Below are positions 1-7,532 of a stretch of DNA of 46,094 nucleotides, one piece after another. Where the stretch lies: the NCBI GenBank assembly GCA_902825945.1, contig CADECY010000076.1, forward strand, positions 1 through 46,094. Reading direction: 5' to 3'. Under the pieces are notes generated by a model. That model worked only from the letters and a program-made list of their open reading frames with translations, searched no databases and was not told the origin of the DNA. Both the position numbers and the translations under genes were made by a program. How positions within the stretch are numbered: the stretch's first letter is position 1; every line of letters begins with the position of its first letter. Source of the DNA: an uncultured Acidobacteriota bacterium (GTDB lineage Bacteria > Acidobacteriota > Terriglobia > Bryobacterales > Bryobacteraceae).

Positions 1-276
1 ACCTCTTCTCGGCTTCCGCCGCGGAACAAATGCCAAGGCCACGCCAGGGCAGATGAAGGCCGGCATGGACGCCGGGCGGCATCCGGCGCGGTAGTCAAAG
101 GGTCGAGCGGACCCAGCGCCAGCAAGGCCCGGCGGGCTCTCCATTCGGCATGCCCAATCCGCCGCGGATCTCGACGGCATGCTGAAGGATCACCCGCACT
201 TCATGGCTCCGGGCGGTTCCTGCCGATGCCCGGAATGTAGGTTGAGTCGCGCGGCGCACCCGGCGCGGCGACGGTC
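1..276. other. Left edge without an assignable gene
   Basis: No convincing complete gene is visible. One plus-strand frame is open from the window edge to a TAG near position 93 and could be the last 30 codons of a gene entering from the left, but I recognise no motif in it. The rest is the 3' flank of the minus-strand PEP-CTERM gene. No T-tailed hairpin was seen. Confidence 0.4.
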
Positions 277-984
277 CTACCGCGCCATCTTGCGAGCGAG
301 CGCCAAACAGGCGAGCGCGACTCCCGCCAGCGCGAAGCTGCTTGGCTCGGGAACGGCCGTGGCACCCACCTGAATTCGGAAGATGAGCCATTCGTCGTGA
401 TCGAATCCCGGCGTTGTCGGGTCCAGATCGCCGTTGCTCGAATACCACACCCATTTTGCGGCGGCGTCGATTCCGGGCCGTGTACCCCAGGGCCCGCCAC
501 CATTGTTCGGTCCCGCGGTCAGGCCCACCCAGCCACCAGAGGGATTGAGGTTCGAGTTGGCTTTGCCGATCTCGGTCGTGAGTAGCATGAGATTGGCGGC
601 GGAGCCGGAATACGGAGCTCCAGCACCGAGCCCCGTCGCGGTCACCTCCCACTGCGGATCCTGGCTATATAGCTTCTCGCCCGTGTCGAGGTTCTCGAAT
701 TGGCCGAGGAATCCCTGCGCCACAGAGAGGTCGGACGCGGTAACGATGTACAGATACTGTGTTCCCGGGAGTGTGAAATTGTGGGTTTCGGTGGAGGTCC
801 AGTCGAAGTCGGACGCGACAAAGTTGGTAGCGGCGGTCGAGGATCCATAGAACAGCGCGTACGAGTTATCGACCGTCATCAATACCCTGACATTTGCGCT
901 TTGGCCCAAGGGAGCGAGCGCGAGCGTGAGAGCGAGAGGCAGCAAGGCGCGAATTCCGGGGATCCGGAAAGAGGAGAGGGTCAT
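277..984 (-). CDS. PEP-CTERM sorting domain protein
   Basis: 235-aa predicted secreted protein. The N-terminus is basic and then hydrophobic, ending near a Ser/Ala-rich cleavage region (about residues 1-29). The centre has no family I recognise and is rich in Ser/Thr/Asn/Gly, as expected of an extracellular beta-rich protein. The last 25 residues have the tripartite sorting signal: a VPEPSS motif, an Ala/Leu-rich membrane segment and a basic tail (ARKMAR). In this family the signal is known to be processed by an exosortase during export, usually in exopolysaccharide-producing bacteria. No exosortase gene lies in this window, so it must be elsewhere. A good minus-strand promoter lies about 140 bp upstream. 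Confidence 0.85.
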   Translation of the reverse strand: MTLSSFRIPGIRALLPLALTLALAPLGQSANVRVLMTVDNSYALFYGSSTAATNFVASDFDWTSTETHNFTLPGTQYLYIVTASDLSVAQGFLGQFENLDTGEKLYSQDPQWEVTATGLGAGAPYSGSAANLMLLTTEIGKANSNLNPSGGWVGLTAGPNNGGGPWGTRPGIDAAAKWVWYSSNGDLDPTTPGFDHDEWLIFRIQVGATAVPEPSSFALAGVALACLALARKMAR

Positions 985-1107
985 AATGCTTCCTTATCCT
1001 AATGAATAGGCGAACGAACATCGTCGCGGCGCGGGCGGGGTCGCCTTGGCAGCCATCGGGTCAGCAATTGGCGGTTCACGACGGATCCGCCCGCACAGGC
1101 CGGGCTC

Positions 1108-1127
1108 CAGACACGCTTGCGTGTCTG
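1108..1127. promoter_or_regulatory. 20-bp perfect palindrome at transcript start
   Basis: CAGACACGC-TT-GCGTGTCTG is a perfect 9-bp inverted repeat with a 2-bp centre. It covers the predicted transcription start (about 1123) of the minus-strand PEP-CTERM gene, just downstream of the -10 box. The 2-nt loop is too short for a good RNA hairpin, so a DNA operator for a dimeric repressor is the simpler reading. No cognate regulator is encoded next to it. Confidence 0.5.
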
Positions 1128-1129
1128 CG

Positions 1130-1157
1130 AGTATATCAAAAATCAATCAAAGGTCAA
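1130..1157 (-). promoter_or_regulatory. Sigma-70-type promoter for PEP-CTERM gene
   Basis: On the minus strand, TTGACC (1157-1152) and TATACT (1135-1130) are separated by 16 bp in an AT-rich stretch that stands out from the GC-rich surroundings. Five of six bases match consensus in each box. Transcription would start near 1123, giving a 5' leader of about 140 nt before the ATG at 984. Confidence 0.65.
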
Positions 1158-1241
1158 TCGAATTAACCGGAAATCGACCCGAATGAGAGTGCCCGAGGCA
1201 GGGGCTCGTCTTCCCGGCCAGCCAGCGCTAGACTGGAGGGG

Positions 1242-3734
1242 ATGGAACACACTCGGCGTAGCGGCCTGACGATCGGCTGGCTCAGCGCCGCGGCTCTCTT
1301 CGCCGGTTCCGCGATCGCGCAGACCATCCCCGTCATTCCCGATATCGGTCCGCTTCCTCTTTCGCTGCCCGAAGCGCAGGTTGGCATCGCGTATAATCCG
1401 CCGCCCGATGAGTTTCAGCGTGCCATCACGCAGGCCCTCCAAGAGGTCCCCGAGGTGAGTCTTCGCGTTACCGCGGAGGGTAACGCTCCGCCAGGAATCT
1501 CGGTGTCGGGGTCCGGCACCGTCAGCGGCACACCCACCGCCGCCGGGTCGTTCAGCTTCCGAATTGTCTACCGTCTGTCCGCGAACTCCGAGATCGGCGA
1601 GATCAGCTTACGGATCTTGTTCGATGCGGTGCTCGCCGTGCGGGGCGCGGCCGGCGGACTCGGCGTCCGGAGCACCGATCTGACCTTCTCCGCTGTTCGC
1701 GGTGGCGCCGCCGGCGGATCGCAGTCGATCGTCGTCGAGAACAGAAGCGCCCAGTCCCGATCGATCGCGGTCACGGCTTCCTCGCGATCGGGCAATTGGT
1801 TGTCGGCATCCGGAGGAGGCGGTATCGCGCCTTTCTCCACCACCACGGTCAGCGTGAGCGCTGATGCTTCTGGGCTCGATCCCGGCATCTATCAGGAGTC
1901 CGTGCGTATCGAAGCGAACGGCGGTCCCGAGGCATTCTCCGTTCCGGTCACTCTCACCGTAACCGGCACCGAGCGCGGAATCACCCTCTCGCAGAACGGA
2001 TTTTCATTCGAGGCCGGACAAGGAAGCACGGCGGCTCTGACGCGGACCTTCGACATCGCCGCGCAGGGCGCGGGCACGCTCCAGTTCAACGCCACCGCCT
2101 CGGTGATCGCGGGCAACAACTGGCTCTCGGTCACTCCGGCTTCGGGCGACGTTCGCGCCGCGACACCAGTGGCGGCCACCGTCCGTGTGAATCCCGCCGG
2201 ACTGGCGGCGGGCCAGTATTACGGACAGATTGAAATTCGAGTTGACGGCGCGGCAAACTCACCGCAAGCCGTGAACGCCGTGCTGAACGTATTGCCGGCG
2301 AACGCCGTGGTGGCGCCGCTGATTTCGCCCACCGGCCTCGTCTTCGTCCAGTCGCGGACCGGTCAGCCGTCTGCACAGACAATTTCCATCACGAATGTCT
2401 CCGCCCGAGCGGTGACCTTCACCACGGTGAACGGCTTCGACGGGCCCACGCCGAATTGGTTTTCCACGCGCGCTCCGTCGCGGACCGTCAATCCCGGCCA
2501 AACCGTCTCACTGCAGGTGCAACGTGAGAGCAGCGTCCGCCTGCCCGCCGGCGTCCACACGGGAGAAATCACGCTTGGATTCGGAACGCTGTCGCGCCGG
2601 GTCGCGGTGGTGCTGATCGTGCTTCCAGACGCGGTGAACACGGCCGACTTGCTCAGCCGGTCGGCGCCCACGGCGGATGGTTGCACGCCTGGGCGCCTGG
2701 TTCCCGTGTTCACGGCGCTCGGATCGGGATTCGCCGTGACAGCAGCATGGCCCGCTGCAATCGAGATGCGCGTGGTGGACGATTGCGGAGATCCAATGAC
2801 GCGCGGCACGGTTTCGGTCTCCTTCACGAACGGCGACCCGCCACTGACGCTGCAAGCTTTCGCGGATGGCCGCTGGAGCGGTACATGGCAGCCGCGGGCG
2901 GCGGCATCGAATGTCGTGCTCGAGGCTGCGGCGAGAAGCGCCAGCACGCCCGCGCTGACAGGTACGGCGCGAATCGGCGGATCGGCCGCCGCGAACGCCG
3001 CGACTCCTTTGATCCGCTCGGGCGGAATCGTGAACTCGGCCAGCAGAATCGCACGGGCACCGGTTACTCCGGGCGGGTCGGTTTCGATTCTCGGCTCGGC
3101 GCTCGCCACCGGACCCGCGGAAGCGAACGCGCTGCCCTTGCCCTCCGATCTCGGTGGAACGCAGGTCCTACTGGGAAGCCGCCGGCTGGTGCTGCGCGCG
3201 GCCGACACGGACCGGATCGAGGCGATCGTCCCGTACGGGTTGAACGAGAACGCCTCCCAGCAATTGGTGGTCCGCCGGGGGAACACGATCTCGATGCCCG
3301 AAAGCATCGCCGTGGCCTCGGCGCTTCCTGCCATCTACACCCGGGATGGCAGTGGAACGGGCGAGGCGGTCGCTCTTGCGGTGAAGCCCGATGGCACCCA
3401 GGTCCCAGTGACGAAAGATACGCCGATCGCCGCCGGCGACGAGTTGATCTTGACCTGCACGGGTCTCGGCCCGGTGGATCCATCGATCGACGCAGGCACG
3501 GCCGCGCCAGAGGAGCCTCGCTCGCGGACCGTGAATCCGGTGGCATTGACCATCGGAGGCAGATCCTTGGAAGTGACGTTCTCGGGCCTGACGCCCGGCT
3601 TGGCGGGAGTCTACCAGGTCAATTCCGTCATTCCGGAAGACATGGAGCCCAACGCCGCCGCCGAAGTGATTCTCACCACGGCGGGCCAGTCGAGCGCCCC
3701 GGTGACGATCGCCGTCCAAACGAAAAGCGAATGA
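1242..3734 (+). CDS. Secreted BACON/Ig-like repeat protein with Solibacter-type C-terminal domain
   Basis: 830 aa. The signal peptide covers residues 1-27 (ends AGSAIAQ). It is followed by a putative-Ig/cadherin-like domain (GISVSGSGTVSGTPTAAG motif, about residues 30-125). Then come three BACON-like beta-sandwich repeats, marked by NWLSASGG, NNWLSVTPASG and PNWFSTRAP, each followed by a G(I/Q/V)(Y/H) strand pattern. The last roughly 230 residues match the domain known as TIGR03437 in Solibacter paralogues (VNSAS, PGGSVSILGS, PSDLGGTQV, YQVNSVIP). The role is presumably extracellular adhesion or scaffolding; no catalytic motif was seen. The ATG is preceded by TAGACT seven nt upstream, a spacing seen at several genes here, with a G-rich GGAGGGG in between. 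It appears to be a single-gene unit. Confidence 0.85.
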   Translation: MEHTRRSGLTIGWLSAAALFAGSAIAQTIPVIPDIGPLPLSLPEAQVGIAYNPPPDEFQRAITQALQEVPEVSLRVTAEGNAPPGISVSGSGTVSGTPTAAGSFSFRIVYRLSANSEIGEISLRILFDAVLAVRGAAGGLGVRSTDLTFSAVRGGAAGGSQSIVVENRSAQSRSIAVTASSRSGNWLSASGGGGIAPFSTTTVSVSADASGLDPGIYQESVRIEANGGPEAFSVPVTLTVTGTERGITLSQNGFSFEAGQGSTAALTRTFDIAAQGAGTLQFNATASVIAGNNWLSVTPASGDVRAATPVAATVRVNPAGLAAGQYYGQIEIRVDGAANSPQAVNAVLNVLPANAVVAPLISPTGLVFVQSRTGQPSAQTISITNVSARAVTFTTVNGFDGPTPNWFSTRAPSRTVNPGQTVSLQVQRESSVRLPAGVHTGEITLGFGTLSRRVAVVLIVLPDAVNTADLLSRSAPTADGCTPGRLVPVFTALGSGFAVTAAWPAAIEMRVVDDCGDPMTRGTVSVSFTNGDPPLTLQAFADGRWSGTWQPRAAASNVVLEAAARSASTPALTGTARIGGSAAANAATPLIRSGGIVNSASRIARAPVTPGGSVSILGSALATGPAEANALPLPSDLGGTQVLLGSRRLVLRAADTDRIEAIVPYGLNENASQQLVVRRGNTISMPESIAVASALPAIYTRDGSGTGEAVALAVKPDGTQVPVTKDTPIAAGDELILTCTGLGPVDPSIDAGTAAPEEPRSRTVNPVALTIGGRSLEVTFSGLTPGLAGVYQVNSVIPEDMEPNAAAEVILTTAGQSSAPVTIAVQTKSE

Positions 3735-3746
3735 ACCAAGCGGATT

Positions 3747-3812
3747 GCGCGTCCGCCTGGGGACGAGCACCGCTCAGATGTTTTTCAGTTTCGGCACCGC
3801 CCACACCAGCCG
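3747..3812 (-). pseudogene. 3' scrap of a second GlsB/YeaQ-like gene
   Basis: The minus strand reads LVWAVPKLKNI followed by TGA, matching the C-terminus LVWAVRKLKKV of the intact gene ending at 6159. The nucleotide similarity continues about 30 bp past the stop codon, so this is a duplicated DNA segment rather than chance. Nothing upstream in that frame continues the membrane protein, so only the last dozen codons plus 3' flank survive. Confidence 0.6.
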
Positions 3813-4575
3813 GTTGGGCGCGCAACCACGCATTCAAATCAACATGCGAATTTCCGGCCTTTGCACACTGGATCGATGATAATTCCGAAGAACTTTGTGG
3901 TTCCTCATGTAAGCGGTCGAGCAGAATCTGGAACACACCGTAGAGGTCGGGAACAGGCCCGCGTAGGTGCCGGGCGAACGTGGTTTCCGGTCGAGCCAAG
4001 GAACAACGACAGAATTCCGGAAACGAGGAAAGAGCACTTCGAACAAACCGAGATCGTAGCGTGGTCCACTCGGGAACACGACGCTCAGCAGGTTCATAGT
4101 GCGAATCCCCGGATGATCGTGGGTGAGGGTTGCGTCGATCCGGAGAATCCGAAAGTAGACGGCAATACCCAGAGGGCGCCCCCCCCCCCAGGCCGCCGAA
4201 CGATGACATACCGTTGAAGATGTCAAGCACTCCGGACCTGGCTGCGAATATTGCTTTTCGCACCTTCCTCCTCTCGACAACGGCGACCTTCAGCGTTCCT
4301 CTTGGGGCTCGATCCGCCAACTTGGCGGGATGCTGTGCCCCGGAGCCAGTGCGGCGGCGAGGGCGATTCAGACGGTTAGTAGGTTCTGGAGCCCGGGAAT
4401 TGGGGTTGGAAAACCCGTTTTGGGTGCGGGTTTTAGCGCGGAACGCCGAGTCGAGTCTTGCACCCAATGTGTGGATCAGCGTGCGAAGAGTGGCCATCGG
4501 CGTGCTCTAACCAAAACGAGGTTTCCACTCCCTTAGCTCGAGCCTAGCATGTAAACCGCTAACAAGGAGGTCAAT
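3813..4575. other. Long gap, probably decayed coding DNA
   Basis: No intact gene. The minus strand gives protein-like stretches in different frames (for example TMNLLSVVFPSGPRYDLGLF near 4060 and DLYGVFQILLDRLHEEPQ near 3930), which suggests a frameshifted relic that I cannot name. A run of 11 C occurs at 4179-4189. The last 15 bp hold the strong Shine-Dalgarno AAGGAGGT of the cytochrome gene. Confidence 0.4.
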
Positions 4576-5370
4576 ATGCGATCAAAACGCTGGTTTTACG
4601 CCGTTTGCGTAGCCGGTTCTCTCGCAGTCGTGTCCTCGATCGTTGCTGAGGACAAGGAAGTCAAAATCAAGAAGGTACCGGCCACCTACATGGCCCCGAT
4701 CGAGGGGGCCACTATGTATCAGGCCTATTGCGCTGCTTGCCACGGCGCGAGCGGAAAGGGCGATGGTCCGGTCGCTTCCGCGCTCAAATCACCGGCAACC
4801 GACCTGACGAAGATGACTCTCAACAACCAGGGGGTCTTCCCTAGCCTCGCTGTCCTGATAACGCTTCGCCAAGGAACCGGAGCGCATGGAACCCCAGACA
4901 TGCCGGTCTGGGGCAACATCTTCCGGCAGTCCTGGGGAGACACTGACCTGAACGTGAGAACGTACAGCCTCACGCGCTACCTGGAGTCGATCCAGGAACC
5001 CGCGCCGCCTCCCCCTGCGAAGGAGCCCAAGCAGCGGCAACTTCGAATCACGGACATCCGTCCGCACTTCGGTGGTGACATGTATCGGGCCTACTGCGGG
5101 TCGTGCCATGGCGTTGACGGTCGCGGCAATGGCCCGGCGGCTTACACGCTCAAGAAGACCCCAACCGATCTGACCGCGCTCCGGGGCGCTGATGGCAAGT
5201 TTCCTGGCGCCAAGATCCACAAGCTGCTAGAGCAGCCAGCGGCCGGCGTGCATGGTTCCACGGAGATGCCGGTCTGGGGCGACCTGTTCCGCGCCACGAA
5301 TGAAGATGAGACCGTGATCAAGCTGCGGATTTCCAATTTGAGCCGGTACCTCGAGTCGATCCAGCGCTAA
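4576..5370 (+). CDS. Dihaem c-type cytochrome (tandem domains)
   Basis: 264 aa, predicted periplasmic. A signal peptide (about residues 1-24, ending VSSIVAED) precedes two homologous cytochrome c domains. Domain 1 has haem-binding CAACH at residues 52-56 and a likely axial Met in DMPVWG at about 109. Domain 2 has CGSCH at 174-178 and EMPVWG with Met at about 231. A Pro-rich linker (EPAPPPPAKEP) separates them. The repeated framework (MYxAYC, GPxA, TDLT, SRYLESIQ at both ends) shows internal duplication. It probably carries electrons to or from a periplasmic redox enzyme; no partner oxidoreductase is adjacent. The start is well supported by AAGGAGGT seven nt before ATG, one of the few classical ribosome binding sites in the window. 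Confidence 0.9.
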   Translation: MRSKRWFYAVCVAGSLAVVSSIVAEDKEVKIKKVPATYMAPIEGATMYQAYCAACHGASGKGDGPVASALKSPATDLTKMTLNNQGVFPSLAVLITLRQGTGAHGTPDMPVWGNIFRQSWGDTDLNVRTYSLTRYLESIQEPAPPPPAKEPKQRQLRITDIRPHFGGDMYRAYCGSCHGVDGRGNGPAAYTLKKTPTDLTALRGADGKFPGAKIHKLLEQPAAGVHGSTEMPVWGDLFRATNEDETVIKLRISNLSRYLESIQR

Positions 5371-5384
5371 CTAACGGGACCGCG

Positions 5385-5422
5385 TGGGGACGGGTGTCAT
5401 GGGAGGCCATGACCCGTCCCCA
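5385..5422 (+). terminator. Strong hairpin after cytochrome gene
   Basis: Fifteen bases after the cytochrome stop codon, TGGGGACGGGTGTCATGG pairs with CCATGACCCGTCCCCA: a 16-bp stem with a 2-nt bulge and a GAGG loop. There is no T-tract, so it could be a Rho-assisted terminator or an mRNA 3'-end stabiliser. The right arm runs into the start of the uracil-DNA glycosylase relic. Confidence 0.6.
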
Positions 5423-5750
5423 GATCCCGCGGGAGGAACTCATCTGTCGCGAGCTCTGCCTGCGTCCGCGCAGCTATTGTGCCGAGGTCGCGCCGGTGGA
5501 ACGCCGGACCTATCGCGACGAAGTCTGCTGGGGCCGCCCGGTGCCATCCGTCGGCGATGGAGGGCCGAATTGGATCGTTGGCCGAACTCCCGTCGCCCAT
5601 GGCGCCAACTGGACCGGCCGAGTGTTTGCGGGCGACCGGCCCGGCGATTTTCTACTACATGGTGTTGTTCGAAAACGGGGTTTGCTTCGTAGCCGGCCCA
5701 GATCGCGGGACTCCATCGCGCGGATGTGAGGCTCCCCGGCGGCCTCGAGC
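5403..5750 (+). pseudogene. Decayed family-5 (UdgB-type) uracil-DNA glycosylase
   Basis: One plus frame reads RRTYRDEVCWGRPVPSVGDG, then a shortened strand, then AHGANWTGRVFAGDRPGDFL. These match the conserved core of type-5 uracil-DNA glycosylases (RAYRDxxYWGRPVPGFGDP and APAAHGANRTGRxFTGDxSGDFLY). After that the matching residues change frame (FYYMVLFENG, then NGFASRPDSRDS-like residues), so at least two frameshifts are present. The start and the C-terminal half are missing or unrecognisable. The intact enzymes, which also contain an Fe-S cluster, excise uracil from DNA. This copy should be inactive. Confidence 0.65.
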
Positions 5751-6158
5751 CCGCAGCCACGAAGTACTCGTCTGATCGGTCCGGCGCGAAGCCAAAGCAG
5801 CGTCACCGTCGCGGTGCGGGCTCGGCCGGAGGCGCCGCCAGAGTCCACCGCGCGCGCCAGAACCCGATCGAGAGTGCGATCATGGCGGCCCAAGTGTCTA
5901 CCGCAGGTCCCGGCTACCGAGTCTGGGCTTGGCAAAGTGGCAAAACGCCGATACGGCTGGCTGCGATTCCCTAGGCGGTCATGAACCAGGGAGCAGCCGA
6001 ACCGTATCACAGTGGACACGAGCAGAGCCGCCGCATCGAAAATGTCGAAAAACAGCCAGACCCGTTTCGGGGAGAGCACAGCTTGATCCGGAAGTGCTCC
6101 AGCACTTTGCCGCCGAGGCCAAAACGCGGATGCGAGTCCGCCCGAGGACGAGCGAGGC
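5751..6158. other. Gap with possible membrane-protein relic
   Basis: No intact gene. The minus strand contains hydrophobic protein-like stretches (FFDIFDAAALLVSTVIRFG near 6030; TWAAMIALSIGFWRARWTLA near 5860) in different frames. This could be a broken small membrane protein, but it is too weak to name. Confidence 0.3.
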
Positions 6159-6416
6159 TCAAACTTTTTTCAGCTTCCGCACCGCCCACACCAGCGCGAC
6201 CGCGCCCAGCGTCGATACCACCAGACTGCTGATCAGCCCGTATCCGGCCCAGATTCCAAGCAGCCCCAGAAGGAACCGGCCGAGTACCGATCCAATCAGG
6301 CCAAGGATCAGATCCCCCACCAGCCCGTAGCTGCTGCCTTTCATGATCTGCCCGGCGATCCAACCCGCCGCGACACCGATGAGCAAGTTCCAGATGAGGT
6401 CCATAGACTCGGGCAT
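6159..6416 (-). CDS. GlsB/YeaQ/YmgE family small membrane protein
   Basis: 85 aa, three predicted transmembrane helices rich in Gly/Leu/Ile. The pattern WNLLIGVAAGWIAGQIMKG, then GDLILGLIGSVLGRF, and a basic tail RKLKKV is that of the transglycosylase-associated/GlsB family, which is known as stress-induced but is of unclear function. The start is ambiguous between ATG at 6416 (MPESMDL) and ATG at 6404 (MDLIWN); the homologous part begins at the latter. It is divergent from the VWFA gene, with 54 bp between the starts. A fragment of a paralogue's 3' end lies at 3747-3812. Confidence 0.8.
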   Translation of the reverse strand: MPESMDLIWNLLIGVAAGWIAGQIMKGSSYGLVGDLILGLIGSVLGRFLLGLLGIWAGYGLISSLVVSTLGAVALVWAVRKLKKV

Positions 6417-6449
6417 GCTAGCACGAGCGATCGGCGGACACAATCCAAA

Positions 6450-6455
6450 TATAAT
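6450..6455 (+). promoter_or_regulatory. -10 element TATAAT for VWFA gene
   Basis: A perfect TATAAT lies 15 nt before the ATG at 6471. No matching -35 is found at 16-18 bp (GCGATC at 17 bp), so activator dependence is possible. It implies a leader of only about 8 nt with no Shine-Dalgarno sequence. Confidence 0.5.
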
Positions 6456-6470
6456 GAGCGAGACAGGCTC

Positions 6471-7493
6471 ATGATCCACCGTGTTGCCCGATTCGCATGC
6501 GCTCTCGTGTTGGTGGGCGCCGTTGCCGCGCAGCATCCGAGCTTCCGCACGGACACCAATCTGGCCACGTTGACGTTCTCGGTCGAGAAGAACGGCCGCT
6601 TCCTGACCACGCTCTCGAGCTCCGACCTCACGGTGCTCGAGAACGGCAAACCGCAACGCTTCTCGCTACTGGGTCCGTTGATGAGGGAAGCCGCACCCAT
6701 CGACCTCATCGTGCTCGCCGACACCAGCTCGAGCGTGTCGGACGATCACGCCGGACAAGTGGAGACGTTCCTGCGCGACGTGATGGCCGTTGCGGCCGGG
6801 CGCCATGGCATCACCGTCACCGCGCTCGCGTTCAGCGAGAATCTGGTCCGCTTCACGGGTCCCGTGGCGGCCATGCCAGACGCGGAGCGCGCGGCCCGTT
6901 GCCTATCTCGGCCGCGGGCCGTCAGCCAAGCCGGCTGCGCCTCGAGTCTGCAACCGATCGCGCTCAGCCTCCCCGCCACTCGAACCGCCAGCACACGCGG
7001 ATCATCCTGGATCTTCGAAGCGATCATCGCCACCATTCGCTCCGTGCGTCCCTCGGCTCCGGAGGCCCAGCGGTTGTTGTTGGTGATTTCCGATGGCGTA
7101 TCGAGCACCTCCTCGGAACCCCGCGATGCCGCAAGCGCCGCGCATGAGGAAAGCGTACCGGTTTACCCCATTGTCGTAGGACGCGCGCAAAGCCGCCAGC
7201 AGGCCGCGGCGCTCGCGTCCGGGACGCCGGGACTCCCGCCAGCGGACCTGCAAAGCGAGCGATTCGCCCAGCTCGGCGACATGACCGGCGGACGCTCGTT
7301 CGATCTTCGCCACTCGGCGCGCGAAGTCCACGAAGCGATCATGCGGACCGCCTTGACGCACGCCGGCAGCCAGTTCGTAGTGGGATACGCGCCCGTGCCC
7401 GCGGACCGGAAGATCCGCCGCACTGCCGAAGTGAAGCTTCGCTCGAAATCGCTGGGAGGCATTCGCGGCGGCAAGCGGACCTTCGTGCATTGA
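6471..7493 (+). CDS. VWFA-related acidobacterial secreted protein
   Basis: 340 aa. Signal peptide at residues 1-20 (ends GAVAAQ). The opening SFRTDTNLATLTFSVEKNG, followed by LTVLENGKPQRF, is the hallmark of the acidobacterial VWFA-related family (TIGR03436). The von Willebrand A domain follows, with a MIDAS motif DTSSS at about residues 84-88 and a VISDG strand end. The last strand motif FVVGYAP is typical of the family. It probably mediates metal-dependent extracytoplasmic protein contacts; no enzymatic function is known. The upstream TATAAT suggests its own promoter. Confidence 0.85.
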   Translation: MIHRVARFACALVLVGAVAAQHPSFRTDTNLATLTFSVEKNGRFLTTLSSSDLTVLENGKPQRFSLLGPLMREAAPIDLIVLADTSSSVSDDHAGQVETFLRDVMAVAAGRHGITVTALAFSENLVRFTGPVAAMPDAERAARCLSRPRAVSQAGCASSLQPIALSLPATRTASTRGSSWIFEAIIATIRSVRPSAPEAQRLLLVISDGVSSTSSEPRDAASAAHEESVPVYPIVVGRAQSRQQAAALASGTPGLPPADLQSERFAQLGDMTGGRSFDLRHSAREVHEAIMRTALTHAGSQFVVGYAPVPADRKIRRTAEVKLRSKSLGGIRGGKRTFVH

Positions 7494-7532
7494 CGGCTCC
7501 ACCGCCTCGGCGCATGCCCGATAATCGAAGAC

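Noticed and set aside
2681..3943. A 420-aa plus-strand frame inside the surface protein gene
   Set aside because: Arg/Gly-rich shadow of the 830-aa protein, which has a signal peptide and recognisable domains in its own frame.
3735..6470. Possible mobile element carrying the GlsB-like copies and the decayed UDG gene
   Set aside because: No transposase, terminal inverted repeats or target duplications were found; the duplicated GlsB tail alone does not show transposition.
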